Source of the DNA: Perilla frutescens
Taxonomy: Eukaryota; Streptophyta; Magnoliopsida; Lamiales; Lamiaceae
Reading direction: 5' to 3'
Length of the DNA: 64,000 nucleotides
NCBI GenBank assembly: GCA_026008535.1
Contig: BRKX01000002.1
Coordinates: forward strand, 34,153,501-34,217,500
The translations under genes and the position numbers were made by a program. Shown piece after piece: positions 10,001-20,270 of the stretch. Every line of letters begins with the position of its first letter. Within the stretch, counting starts at the first letter, position 1. The notes beneath the pieces were generated by a model. The model ran no database searches. It saw only the letters and a program-made list of their open reading frames with translations, and had not been told where the DNA came from.

Positions 10001-12207
10001 CAAGAGTAAGAAAGACAGAAGTCCGAACGGTTAGAGCTTTCTGACACTAGACAAAGTTATTGAACAAAGGTAGGCTTCAACAAATCTTGTATGGTGTGCC
10101 TCTTAAACAACCCTTGAAAAGCTAATGGGGTAAAGAAACCACTCAACAATGATTAGCTATCCTAGAATAAGAAGGACAAAAGTCTAAACAGTTATAGCTT
10201 TCTCACATTGCATAGAGTCATTGAACATCTGATGTGATTCTACAAATGGAAAAAGCAAATTCACGCCATTTCTTTAAAAATAAAAAAATAAAGAACTATA
10301 ACCAAGTCATACAGAATTACAGATAAAGGAATTGAGGAAATATATTCAGGGTTGTGGGAGCAAAATAATCCTACAAGTGACGTACTTCAAGTTCAGATGG
10401 TTTCCTTAGACAATTTAAGATATAAACAGATGCAACTAAAATATATAGTCACATGAAGAATAAAAGAAATGCATATTAACCTTCAATTTGAACTCGTCCA
10501 AATACTCCTGTGCTTCATCTCTAAGGTGCAATCGAATTTCAGTCCCACGACCAAGTGGTTCATTCCACGTATCTTCTGAGATAGCGAAAGCTCCATCTGC
10601 CTTTGACTCCCATACGTGCCTGGAGGTGGTCACAATTTTAAATACCAATTATATAACACTCTACAAAGGATAGTAGTATTCCAGGATGGTGGTGCAAAAG
10701 AACATACTGTTTATCATCATTATGCTTGCTAATAACTTCAACATAGTCAGCAACAAGATACACTGAGTAGAATCCAACACCAAATTGCCCAATAAGGTTA
10801 AGATCTCCACTTGTCTGCATCTTTTCCACAAATGCTGTGCATTGACAAAATATATTGTAATGTTAACAAAGTAAATTGCTTAAACAAAGACAACAGCAAC
10901 TTAAAGAGCAATAAACGTTAAAACAATGACCACATAGCTCCAACTCAGTATAGTACCTGAAGTTCCAGATTTAGCAATGGTACCCAAATTCTTGATTAAA
11001 TCCTCCTTTGTCATCCCTATACCTCTGTCACGGATTGCAAGTATTTTCTTTTCTTTGTCCAACTTAATCTGCATATTAAATGAAAATTTATTAATTTCTT
11101 ATTGCAATTCACATTAATCTGAGACCAGCTGCAAACATTCTCATTTACTACAGCAGAAGTAATTTGATATTGAAACACCACCACAGAATGTACACTACTT
11201 TTTTATTTTTTATAATGCTTAAAATTCTGATGAGAAAACTTGAAATCAAATTATTGTTCTAGCATGATCCAGATATACAGTGTAACTAGCCTATATCAAA
11301 AGCTGCTCAGGCCTACATCAAAATAGCTCTAGCATTAGTCGGTAGCAAAGCATACCTGTATCTCTAGCTTGGTATCATCACCTTCCCCCAAAATTTCCTT
11401 GTCAGTAAGTGACAAGAATCTAATCTTGTCCAGAGCCTGAATTATAACAACAAACGCACATCATTCTTGGAACATTTTATCATAACTACAAACAAACATC
11501 ATACTAACATTTTATCAGATGTGCTATTAAGAATTACACAAAACACGAAAAAGAAGAGAGAGACTCACATCTGAAGCATTGGAGATCAATTCTCTTAAGA
11601 ATATATCTTTGTTACTGTATAGAGAGTTGATGATAATATCCATAAGTCGCGACACCTCGGCTTGGAATTCGAACTTCTCCGCATTCACGCGGAGACCTCT
11701 CCTCGACATCGATTCAGCTTCCCTACATCACCAGCAACAAATTAATTAAAACGAAAATCACACATAATCATCAAAATAAACGTGAACAATTTTTCACAAA
11801 CAAACAAAAAAAGCAAAACACAAATCACCTCTTCACGACATCAGAATCGGTGGTTAATCCGTGCGGTACAGCGCCGATCTTCTCCTCCACTTTCGGCGGA
11901 TCGACTGGCGCATCCGAATCAGCTTCGGCATTTGCGTGTATTTTCCTACCTAAAAAGTTGCACAAATCTATCAACCAAACCATCGATTTTCGCAAATCAC
12001 TACATTTCAACAAATCCTAAAGCACAAAAATGAGAAACACTAGCTCATACAACGGATCATTAACCAAAAAGTGCTCGGATAATTTTCAAACTAAGCACGG
12101 TAATAAATCATTCGTTAAAAAAACTTATAAAAATAAGTACCTTGATCTGGTAGAAGAAACAAGAGGCAGAGTAGAAACAAAAAGGAGCAGATCGTCCATT
12201 TTCTCAT
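7061..12207 (-). CDS. HSP90-7: Endoplasmin / ER-resident HSP90 (GRP94 homologue), 15 exons
   Basis: Coding exons in transcript order: 12207-12141, 11949-11829, 11722-11569, 11436-11356, 11068-10957, 10834-10708, 10619-10481, 9553-9433, 9275-9085, 8999-8784, 8699-8534, 8286-8145, 8048-7898, 7807-7403 and 7321-7061. All have GT/AG borders, and they sum to 2454 nt (817 residues), close to known plant HSP90.7. The product starts MRKWTICSFLFLLC, a signal peptide. The N-terminal ATPase domain carries ELISNASD (about residues 107-115), DRGIGMT (about 150) and GQFGVGFYS (about 195). An acidic/Lys-rich linker lies at about 285-335, then the middle and dimerisation domains. An acidic tail ends in KDEL, the ER-retrieval signal. 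GRP94 is an ATP-dependent ER chaperone of secretory and membrane proteins; the Arabidopsis orthologue is SHEPHERD. No frame damage was seen. The largest intron (9554-10480) contains a tandem duplication. Confidence 0.96.
9905..10226. repeat. Two-copy tandem duplication (about 161 bp) in HSP90 intron 7
   Basis: AAAGGTAGGTTTCAAAGAATC at 9905 recurs as AAAGGTAGGCTTCAACAAATC near 10066. The shared downstream phrases CTTAAACAACCCTTGA and CTAATGGGGTAAAGAAACC are clear. The copies have diverged by scattered substitutions. Confidence 0.8.
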
Positions 12208-12341
12208 TTTTGCTTTACTGCAATATCTGTGACTCAGATCGTTCGAGCTCTGGGAGTGGAGAGTGAGATTTATGCAGCCGGGGTTTAGGAGTATAGTTGA
12301 CGGGTGCCACGAGATAGAGCGCTCTGATTGGTCTGAGCTGC

Positions 12342-12362
12342 CACGTGTGAGCTTCTCATTGG
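12342..12362 (-). promoter_or_regulatory. ERSE-like element overlapping a G-box upstream of HSP90-7
   Basis: On the minus strand the sequence reads CCAAT, nine bases, then ACACG. This is one mismatch from the ER-stress response element CCAAT-N9-CCACG. A perfect CACGTG G-box overlaps at 12342-12347. It lies 135-155 bp upstream of the start codon, a sensible place for unfolded-protein-response control by bZIP factors. A second CCAAT (complement of ATTGG, 12328-12332) is nearby. Confidence 0.55.
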
Positions 12363-12439
12363 TGAATTCGGCTTATTAGACGTGGTGAATCTCTCCGCGT
12401 TCTGGAATGTTCGTCTTTGCGTTTTGTTCAAGGTATGAT

Positions 12440-12810
12440 GATTGACGAATGAAGCGAAAAAACAACTAATTGTTTTTAAACGTATTAATATATGTAGACA
12501 AATAATAAACTTACTTCCTAAAAAAATGTTCATACAATAATAATAACAGTATTTTTATTAAGCCTAATTAAAAGTATACTTACATATGTAATAAATTTCG
12601 TAAAGTGTAACATTACTGCATTTAAATATGATATGCATCGCTTAAGTTGAACTGAAATTATAATATTATCTAATAATAAGATAACATACTTCAACAAAAA
12701 ATATGTATATATATATATATATATCTAATAATAAGATAAAAGAATAGGTTTGTTGATATAGAAATAAAAGGTTCAGTTATTCTCATTATATATATATATA
12801 TATATTTAGT
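12440..12810. other. AT-rich intergenic region
   Basis: Contains two short TA microsatellites (about 12707-12724 and 12786-12806) and the phrase TATCTAATAATAAGATAA twice. No gene is visible. Confidence 0.5.
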
Positions 12811-13043
12811 GGCTGACCCATAATTTTAGTTGAGGGTCCAACGAATGATATTTCAAATTTTTAAAATAAAATCAAGATTTAACAATATTTTTATTAAGAA
12901 AAGAAAAAAAAATCAACAACTTAATATGATTAAGAAAGAAATTGAAATATTTATTGTAGAAAAACTTAAATAGATTAAGTTATAATCAAGACAAAAGCTA
13001 CATGTTTTTCATCCATTAATTTTCCCAACATGTTCTAATATTT

Positions 13044-13401
13044 TGTTGTGAACATGGTACAGAAATGGGCTAAGTATTAACGGGTCAAATGTTAGGCTTC
13101 TATGGTAGTTAAGCCTTGTTATTTTATTAAATTAAGGACTTTGGTCTATTAGGGTTGTTTTTTAGAATGTGGTCCCCTTTTTTATATTATGAGGTTTAAA
13201 TACCACTTTTGGATGTAAAAAAGATAAGAAAGAAATATATCAAATTCCTCATTTTCGTTCTTCTATTCCTTTTCTCTCTTCTCTCCTCTCTCTCAAATTT
13301 CCTCATCTGCCCTCCCAATTCTTCTTCAACCTTGTTAGCTATTCTACTAAATTTGCAGAAATTCATCAAAAAAAAATAGTGGAATTCTTGGGTTCACTAC
13401 A
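13044..13401 (+). repeat. 5' LTR of the Bs1-like element
   Basis: 358 bp. Differs from the 3' LTR by scattered substitutions and small length changes in A/T runs (roughly 5 percent by eye). It contains a CT-rich leader (TTTTCTCTCTTCTCTCC). Confidence 0.9.
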
Positions 13402-13403
13402 AT

Positions 13404-13415
13404 TGGTATCAGAGC
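13404..13415 (+). other. Primer-binding site (tRNA-iMet) of the Bs1-like element
   Basis: TGGTATCAGAGC, two bases after the 5' LTR; complementary to the 3' end of initiator-Met tRNA. Confidence 0.88.
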
Positions 13416-13431
13416 AGTCGATCCTCGGAAG

Positions 13432-13756
13432 ATGATCGATGATATGATTTTGAATGATTTGGAAGAAGCATTGAAGAAATCAGAATACAAACTTCAAACA
13501 GAAATTTTGAAAAGAGAATCGTGGGAATTTCAATTGCAGGAACAAGTTAGGGGTTTTGCTACTCAATTCGATCAAAAATTTGCTCAGATTTTCGATGGGC
13601 TGGCTGCCATACAACGCCAAATTGCCATCAGATTCGGGGAGAAAAATCAGTCATCTCCATCGTCATCCACTCCTGCAAAATCCTCCATTGCAGACTTGAA
13701 GGTAACATGTGTGACTGAGATGGTGGGAAGGAAATTGGAAGTGGGGGTTGACGAAA
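13432..13756 (+). pseudogene. Gag-like N-terminal coding remnant
   Basis: An open frame starting MIDDMILNDLEEALKKSEYK soon after the primer-binding site. It has a heptad-like, charged, coiled-coil-prone N-terminus, then a Ser/Pro linker (SSPSSSTPAKS). This layout is typical of the start of plant LTR-element gag proteins. The frame runs into inverted LTR sequence and stops at 13848, so no capsid or zinc-knuckle domain remains. Gag identity is inferred from position and composition. Confidence 0.5.
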
Positions 13757-13950
13757 AGGAGGAATTTGATATATTTCTTTTTTACCTTTTTTACATCCCA
13801 AAAGTGGTATTTAAACCTCATAATATAAAAAAGGGGACCACGTTCTAAAAAATAACCCTAATGGACCAAACTCCTTAATTTAATAAAATAACAAGGCCTA
13901 ACTACCATAGAGGCCTAACATTTGACCCGCTAATACTTAGCCCATTTATG
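13757..13950 (-). repeat. Inverted LTR fragment inside the element
   Basis: The complement matches the 5' LTR from about AAATGGGCTAAGTATTA through AAATATATCAAATTCCTC (about 13062-13252), including TTAGAACGTGGTCCCCTTTT. It is in the opposite orientation to both terminal LTRs, so a full-length transcript could fold into a stem of about 190 bp. Confidence 0.88.
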
Positions 13951-13959
13951 TGGTTTCTA

Positions 13960-14190
13960 ACAGAAATATTTGAAATTCTAACAGAAGAGGTTTATCTTTA
14001 TAGGCATGACACGACCTCAATGTGGTTTCTGTGGGCCATGGTTTTATTGAGCACATATCCCAACGAGCTGACAAAGATAGGGGAAGAGGTTTTGCAAGTT
14101 TTTAGTGACAGAAATCCAAATTCTGATGGTTATTTAACTCATAAGGATGTCATAATCGAAGAACAATCATTGTATGAAGAAGTTTCTTCA
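13960..14190 (+). pseudogene. Captured cytochrome P450 fragment (I-helix region)
   Basis: The translation contains HDTTSMWFLWAMVLLSTYPN, then EEVLQVF and DGYLTHKDV. This matches the P450 I-helix oxygen-activation motif (A/G-G-x-D/E-T-T-S) and the following helices, in the style of CYP72-clan enzymes. The glycine before HDTTS is arginine here. It has no heme-binding loop or N-terminus. Only about 75 codons are present and no intron is seen. It is a relic with no enzymatic role. Confidence 0.65.
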
Positions 14191-14304
14191 AGAAAAATGG
14201 AGTTGATGGCTGTAATAGGTGTGAGAGGGTGCCAAAAACATCATAATTTGTCTTCCATTTTACTCGATCATCCGTCAATTGAGACAAAATTCTTCATTCG
14301 ATGT

Positions 14305-14565
14305 GGCTTGGTTCGTACTGCTCTTGCAATAAATAATAAGGTGACCCTGTTTCATTTTGAAGATAAGCCTCGAGTTGGTCTCTTTAATGTCATAAGGTCA
14401 CTGCAAAATGAAGGGAATCTATGTGTTATGATATTAACTGGTGAGCATGAGTTGAGTGCCTAGAGGTTATGACTATCGTGGGCATTAAAGAAGTTGATTG
14501 CAGCCCGAAGCTAGAGGACAAATTCTATCATGTGACAAATATTTCAAGAGATACAAGTGGAGGGG
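14305..14565 (+). pseudogene. Captured HMA1-type P1B-ATPase fragment
   Basis: The phrases ALAINNKVTLFHFEDKPR, VMILTGEH and, after a frame disruption at about 14460, VGIKEVDCSPKLEDKFYHV follow the order of the P-domain of plastid heavy-metal ATPase HMA1. The conserved TGD hinge motif reads TGE here. The catalytic DKTGT region is absent. The segment ends abruptly where the acyl-CoA oxidase segment begins. The bases between 14190 and 14305 are not assigned. Confidence 0.7.
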
Positions 14566-14570
14566 TTATT

Positions 14571-15063
14571 ATATACTGGGAGAAGGCAGAATTTCTGTTC
14601 AATGTGATTTTGAAGCTTGGTGCGTTAGGTGTTGTTAGTGGCAGTATAAGGGCTATGGTTGTCCCTACCCCTCCATAACTGCATATGCCATTACTACTGT
14701 AGAAATTGTGAGAGTTGATGTCAACTCTATTTTGATATTGGTGCATTCTTCATTGGCAATGCTGACTATTGGACTTTGTGGATCAAAAGAACAAAAAGAG
14801 AAAACTTATCATCCCCAGCACAACTAAAGATGATAGCATGTTTGGGTCCAACTGTAACTGATTATGGTAGTGATGCAAGAGATGTGAGAACAACAGCGAG
14901 AAGGGTTGAGGGTGGTTGGAAACTTGATGTCCAAAAACGTTGGATTAGGATCAATACTTTAAGAGATGTTTTAGTTATTTTTGTTATTTTCGTAAGAAAC
15001 AAGACCACAAATCAGATTAGTGGATTCATCATTAAGAAAGATTCATCTGGGAAATGGTTGCTC
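14571..15063 (+). pseudogene. Captured acyl-CoA oxidase 4 (ACX4-like) fragment
   Basis: Three frame-shifted blocks follow the plant peroxisomal short-chain acyl-CoA oxidase in order. The first is YWEKAEFLFNVILKLGALGV. The second is SITAYAITTVEIVRVD with LVHSSLAMLTIGLCGS. The third is TVTDYGSDARDVRTTARRVEG, EGGWKLD, QKRW and NKTTNQISGFIIKKD. Together they cover about 160 residues around the FAD/substrate domain boundary. Known ACX4 genes have many introns, yet the segment is continuous apart from small frameshifts, as expected for a captured mRNA. The key aromatic and acidic residues are partly altered. It is non-functional. Confidence 0.8.
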
Positions 15064-15420
15064 GATCAGTTGGCTAAAAAATGCCTCTACTCCTTGGAAG
15101 AAGATGCTCATATATTAAGGAATTGATGCTAGTTGTTCAATATTGTCATAAGTTGGGTGTGATTCACCGTGAGAGCATTTAGATGCAGTTTGTGGATTTT
15201 GGATTAGTTGTGAGGATTTTATATAGTCAAAGCCTGAGTGTCGTCATTGGGGTCCTACTTATGTTGTTCATGAGCTTTAGATTGGTAATTACTCAGATAG
15301 ATTGGATATTTGGAATGATGGCGTCATTCTCCGTGCATTTTTTAATTGAGGTGTTTCAATTTGAAGAGGGCAACATGTCAATGCTTGTTCGACCTTCGCC
15401 GAAACCTCCACCATAATTTT
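15050..15420 (+). pseudogene. Captured Ser/Thr protein-kinase fragment (CDPK/PEPC-kinase-related type)
   Basis: The translation gives LLDQLAKKCLYSLEEDAHIL, then in another frame VQYCHKLGVIHRE (the catalytic-loop HRD motif, here HRE), then VDFGLVVRI (the DFG motif), and an activation-segment-like stretch ending DIWNDG/IGVFQFEEGN in degraded form. The bases between HRD and DFG are deleted and several stops are present. The order of motifs is that of a kinase C-lobe. The subfamily assignment is tentative. It lies directly against the 3' polypurine tract. Confidence 0.65.
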
Positions 15421-15464
15421 GACAAATGAGTATTGGGGACAAGACTCTTTCAAGATGGGAGTAA

Positions 15465-15821
15465 TGTTGTGAACATGGAATAGAAATGGGCTGAGTATTG
15501 GCGGGTCAAATGTTAGGCCTCTATGGTAGTTAGGCCTTGTTATTTTATTAAATTAAGGACTTTGGTCCATTAGGGTTATTTTTTAGAATGTGGTCCCCTT
15601 TTTTATATTGTGAGGTTTAAATACTACTTTTGGGATGTAAAAAAGGTAAGAAAGAAATACATCAAATTTCTCTTTTTTGTTCTTCTATTCCTTTTCTCTC
15701 TTCTCTCCTCTCGCTCAAATTTCCTCATCTGCCGTGTCAATTCTTCTTCTACCTTGTTAGCTATTCTACTAAATTTGCAGAAATTCATCAAAAAAATAGT
15801 GAAATTCTTGGGTTCACTACA
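15465..15821 (+). repeat. 3' LTR of the Bs1-like element
   Basis: 357 bp, with the same termini as the 5' LTR, immediately followed by the TATTT duplication. Confidence 0.9.
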
Positions 15822-16472
15822 TATTTATGTACCAAAAAAATTAATTTCTCACCAATTATAATTCAATACAGGTAGTAAGATTCTTCCATTAAGATTTTGA
15901 AAAAAAATAAGAAAACCAACAAGAAATATGCATAAATTTGAACTTGATATGAAAATTTTAGGTGAAATTTAAAAAAAAAACAAAATAATATAAAATAAGT
16001 CAAAGAATAAAGGAAATATGAAGGGACAAGCAGAGAGAGAATTTTGGTATTAAATAGTTATATTGCAATTTAATTAGCCAAATGTAAAGTGTTGCTTTTT
16101 TTTTAATTGGTGTATAAATGTAAAATGACATTTACACCTCTATTTTTTAAAAAAATTCAGGAGGCCCAATGCTCCTTGGCTTACCCTAAGGTGTGACTGC
16201 CTATATTATTTCTATCTATAAATTAATAATTTTTAATAAACTTCCTTATTTGATTAGGTTAACTAAAACTTTTATGCTTCAAGTTTTAATAATGGGACAC
16301 ACTCCTGTTAGACAGTCTAATGGATCCCCTTGTGTTAGAGGGATATTATTTAACCCAACAAAGTGGTCCCCCCTCCTTTTTCTTTTTTTTTTTTTATTTT
16401 TTTAATGGTCTTCCCCTTCTCCTATTTTATTTGATAATCAATTTTTATTTTTATTTTTTTATGCACAATCTT

Positions 16473-16604
<132 letters not shown>

Positions 16605-16794
16605 TTAGCACAAGCGTGCTCATCCTTCTCTCTTTTTTTTTTCCTTTCCTCGACAAAAACGTTCTCCCTCTTTTTTTTCTTTCTCGGCAAAGACGTGCTA
16701 CGCTTTTTCTTTTTTCTTTTTTTTTTTGGCAAAAACATGTTTTTTCTTTTTTTTTTTGCAGCTTTTTTGCCTATACTTCACTATAATAGTTAAT

Positions 16795-17720
16795 GATAAT
16801 TTTCTTTCTAATTAGTGATACTTTCTTCTACAATTAGTGATACTTTTTTCCATAGTAATGAGACTCCACTTCACAGGTAATGATACTTCAACTCATAAAT
16901 AATGATACTCATCTGTGAGTTAATGATACTTCACCTCATAAATAATGATACTCCACTCATAGTTAATGATATTTATCTATTTTGATTTGATAATTAATGT
17001 TTAATCATCAATAATATCATATTATAATCCACTTCCGAGTTAATGATACTTCATCCATAGTTCATGATACTTCACATACAGTTAATGATACTTCACCAGA
17101 TATACATCTAATGATACTTCACTTAATAGTTAATGATATTTATCTCAATTTGAGATTATGTTTGAACTGATACTTTTCTTTCTAATTAGTGATACTTTCT
17201 TCTACAATTAGTGATACTTTCTTCTGCAATTAGTGATACTTTTTTTCATAGTAATGAGACTCCACTTCACAGGTAATGATACTTCACCCCATAAATAATG
17301 ATACTCATATGTGAGTTAATGATTCTTCACCTCATAAATAATGATACTTGAGTTAATGATATACTCCACTCATAGTTAATGACATTTATCTATTCTTGAT
17401 TTGATAATTAATGTTTAATCATCAATAATATCATATTATACTCCATTTCCGAGTTAATGATACTTCATCCATAATTAATGATACTTCACCAGATATGTGT
17501 ATCGAATGATACTTCACTTAATAGTTAATGATATTTTACCAAATTTATATCTAATGATACTTAACTTCATAGTTAATGATACTTATTTTCATAGCTAATG
17601 TTACTGATACTGCTTATTATTGATTTGGTAATTAATGTTTAATTAACCTCAGAGCTACTGATACTTTATATCATAGATAATGATATTTTACCTTATAACT
17701 AATGATACTTCTTTTTTTTG
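16795..17720. repeat. Minisatellite of TAATGATACTTCA units with higher-order duplication
   Basis: Dozens of imperfect 17-20-bp units built on GTTAATGATACTTCACCTCA or AATTAGTGATACTTTCTTCT. A block of about 350 bp (from AATTAGTGATACTTTC through TAATGTTTAATCATCAATAA) occurs twice, starting near 16813 and 17187, so the array grew by both local and segmental duplication. Confidence 0.92.
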
Positions 17721-18266
17721 GCTCAATAATTAGTCAACCACCAGAAAAAAATATATACATTTTTTTTGAAATAAATTTATACCCTAAAATGAAATTAGTG
17801 GACCCTAAAATTGAATTGAATTAATTTATTTTTTTAAATAAAATTTATTTAAACATGTATATTGCGCTTGATACAAAATAATTTATTTATAATTGAATTG
17901 AATTAATTTATTTTTTTTATCCGGCGTCTGCACTGCGCTCGATACAAAATAATTATTTAAAAAAAGAAAGAAGAAATTTAAAAGTAACAAAAAGAAGGAG
18001 AAGGAAAGAAGAAAAAGAAAAAAAAGTAAAGAAAAGGAAAAAAAAGAAGAAAGAAAAAAAAGTAAAAATCTGGAGAAGCAGCGAGCGGAAAGAAAGAAAG
18101 AAAAAGAAAAAGAAAAAAAAAAGAGGTTAGCCCACAGACACGCGATTCACGCACCTGGAGGCTGGATGCGGGTTTGGGCGTGTTGGGGTGGATATGGATT
18201 TTATTTGACCCGTCTAACGCAAGCGACCCATTAGACGATCTACTACAAGTTTTTGTCTTTAATAAT

Positions 18267-19769
18267 TTATGGTATTGCACCAACATATATACCCTAAAAC
18301 TATTATTATTATTATCTACTTTTAGTTGAACTAAACTTAGATTTGAATAACCTATAGTTACTTTTTAATATAGTATCATTTTTACTGACTAAATTTTGCA
18401 TTTAGTTAAATCTTTGGGGATGGGTTGGGTTGTAAATGAAAAAAGGCAAAGTCCCCTATACATCATCCCAAGCCCAATAAGGTCCATACATTCATCAGGC
18501 GGGTCGAGATTAATGCGGGTCAACCATTGACCGGTATTGACCCATAAAAAAAAGTGGTAAAAATCAGTATCAATCCTAACATTAGAAAATATCATTTGTA
18601 TCATTAAAAAGTAATTGGTTTGCTACTTATCTTATATGAGTTAATGTAGTTCAAATTGTGATTTTTTCCATTTCAATTAATGTTTAGAGTTTGGGACGTT
18701 TAGGTTTTTTTAGGGTTTATCGTTTTTAGGGTACATAGTTTTTTTAGGGTTTTTTTAGTATTTTTTAGGGGTTTTTGTTGTGTTTTTAGGGTTCATTTTT
18801 TTCAGGTTTATTAATCTCAATTAGGGGTTATATTTATTTCAAAAAATATAAAATTCATTCATTTTTATTTTAAGGTTCACTAATTCCATTTAGAGTATAT
18901 ATTTATTTCAAAATTATTTTTTTTCAATTACCATTTATATTTATTTTCGAAAAAATTAAATTAACTGTTGAGGGCAATGTACGAGCCCACGCATAAGCGT
19001 CGGGCGAGTGCACTGTGCAAGTCAACGAATTTTAAAAAAATAATTCACTTTAATTTTAGGATTTATTGAATCAAATTTAGTGTATATATTTATATTTATT
19101 TTTAAAAAATTAAATTAATTCATTTTAATTTTAGGGTTCACTAATTGTATATGGTATATAATTTTGGGGGGAAAACAAAAAAAAAACTGAAAAATCGAAA
19201 AAAAAAATAAAACAATCGAATTTTTTTTGAAAAAAATACTAATTTCTGACGCGTGTACCCGACTTGCCGTGCATGGGCATGCGTGGGGTTCATGCGTCTA
19301 TAATTGTTGACTTTTTTTTTTTACTGATATATGTTATTTGGCCTAGGCCAATTTGATGGCTCTAAGCTCATATACCACATGCACAAGAGAATGCCTCAAT
19401 GAAAATATATTTGGTCGGATTGTACATTTGTCTATATATATTTAATATTTTTAAATTAAATGTATTAATTAATTTTATCAATTTAATGTTAAATATTTTT
19501 AAAATCCATCTAGTATCAAATAATTGACATATATTGTTGTCCATGAACAATTTATACATATTGAGGCTCAACAATATAATAGTCTTTCAACCTTTCTCAG
19601 TATTTACATTGAGATCACATATAATATTTGATATTTGTTTTTAGGAAAAATGTGCAAATACATCCTTAATTTAAAATATTTTAAATTTTTTTATTTTAAT
19701 TAAATATATTAAAAAAATTAAAGATCCAAGTCTAAAATCTTTAAAGACAATGTACTTGATTTTTTAATA

Positions 19770-19800
<31 letters not shown>

Positions 19801-20010
19801 CACACCACTTCTCATTCATGTTTTTTTTGTAGATTTGTGAAGTTCTAAACTTGCATATCAATCATCGGGATGACAATATTTTATTTTTGTACGGGTGGAT
19901 TAATAAAGTTACATGTAATAATAGGTAGAGCCTAAATAGAATCTAGGCATTTTTATTTTTTATTATATATTATTACGTATTGTTGTTTATATATTAAATT
20001 TTCATTTACC
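18267..20010. other. AT-rich intergenic region
   Basis: No gene recognised. 18680-19170 repeats phrases such as TTTTTAGGGTTCACTAATT and ATTTATTTCAAAA at irregular spacing, giving a loose array. The TTTTTAGGG runs resemble telomere-type DNA but are not in register. A TA microsatellite is near 19770-19800. Confidence 0.45.
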
Positions 20011-20270
20011 CTACATCCCATATCGGTTGTATAATGAAGATTGAGATGTAGGTTGTTATATAAAATCTCAAATTGATTTTTTAATATTTCCTATATCCCA
20101 TATTTGTTGTGGATTGACAAATTAGAATGTGAATTGCTGTATAAAAGATTGGGTAACATTAAATTGAAATTGAAATCTCAAATTATTTTTGCAACTTTTT
20201 TCCAATTTTACTACATCCGACATTGATTATAGATTGAAGAATTGGGATATAGGTTGTTGTATAAAAGAGT
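20011..20270 (+). promoter_or_regulatory. Three tandem USE-like plus TATA promoter units
   Basis: Units at about 20015, 20095 and 20215 each begin with a phrase close to the plant snRNA upstream sequence element RTCCCACATCG (ATCCCATATCG, ATCCCATATTTG, ATCCGACATTGA). Each is followed after exactly 33 bases by TATAAAA (20059, 20140, 20260). A USE-TATA gap of 33-34 is the known Pol II snRNA promoter geometry in plants. ATCTCAAAT follows each unit. No U-snRNA body is seen downstream, so these may be a decayed promoter repeat or a transposon leader. Confidence 0.5.

Larger units (their letters stand above)
13044..15821 (+). mobile_element. Bs1-like LTR retrotransposon carrying captured host-gene fragments
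   Basis: A complete insertion: target duplication TATTT (13039-13043 and 15822-15826), and two LTRs (13044-13401 and 15465-15821) starting TGTTGTGAAC and ending TTCACTACA. The primer-binding site TGGTATCAGAGC is at 13404-13415, and a purine-rich tract (CAAGATGGGAGTAA) precedes the 3' LTR. The 2.06-kb interior has a short gag-like frame but no protease, reverse transcriptase or integrase. Instead it holds an inverted LTR piece and fragments recognisable as a cytochrome P450, an HMA1-type P-ATPase, acyl-CoA oxidase 4 and a Ser/Thr kinase, all in sense orientation and without introns. Movement must have relied on proteins supplied in trans. The maize Bs1 element is the known precedent for multi-gene transduction by an LTR retrotransposon. 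Confidence 0.88.
12811..16190. mobile_element. Possible Tip100-like hAT remnant hosting a nested LTR element
   Basis: Outside the LTR element, the left end AGTGGCTGACCCATAATTTT then AGTTGAGGGTCC, and the complement of the right end GGCAGTCACACCTTAGGGTAAG, resemble the CAGTGGCGGA...-type termini common in plant Tip100-family hAT elements. No 8-bp duplication can be read with certainty and no transposase remains, so this is tentative. Confidence 0.35.

Noticed and set aside
9905..10226. Extra exon in HSP90 intron 7
   Set aside because: The HSP90 reading frame is complete without it, and the segment is a duplicated non-coding stretch with stops in all frames.
13044..15821. Interpretation as an ordinary pol-bearing retrotransposon with frameshifts
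   Set aside because: No reverse transcriptase, RNase H or integrase motif occurs in any frame; the interior instead matches metabolic and kinase gene families.
16795..17720. Regularly spaced short repeats that could suggest a CRISPR array
   Set aside because: Units are imperfect, contiguous and lack unique spacers, in a eukaryotic genome; this is a minisatellite.
18680..18800. TTTTTAGGG-rich stretch as interstitial telomere repeat
   Set aside because: Copies are irregular in length and phase and mixed with T runs; not a TTTAGGG array.
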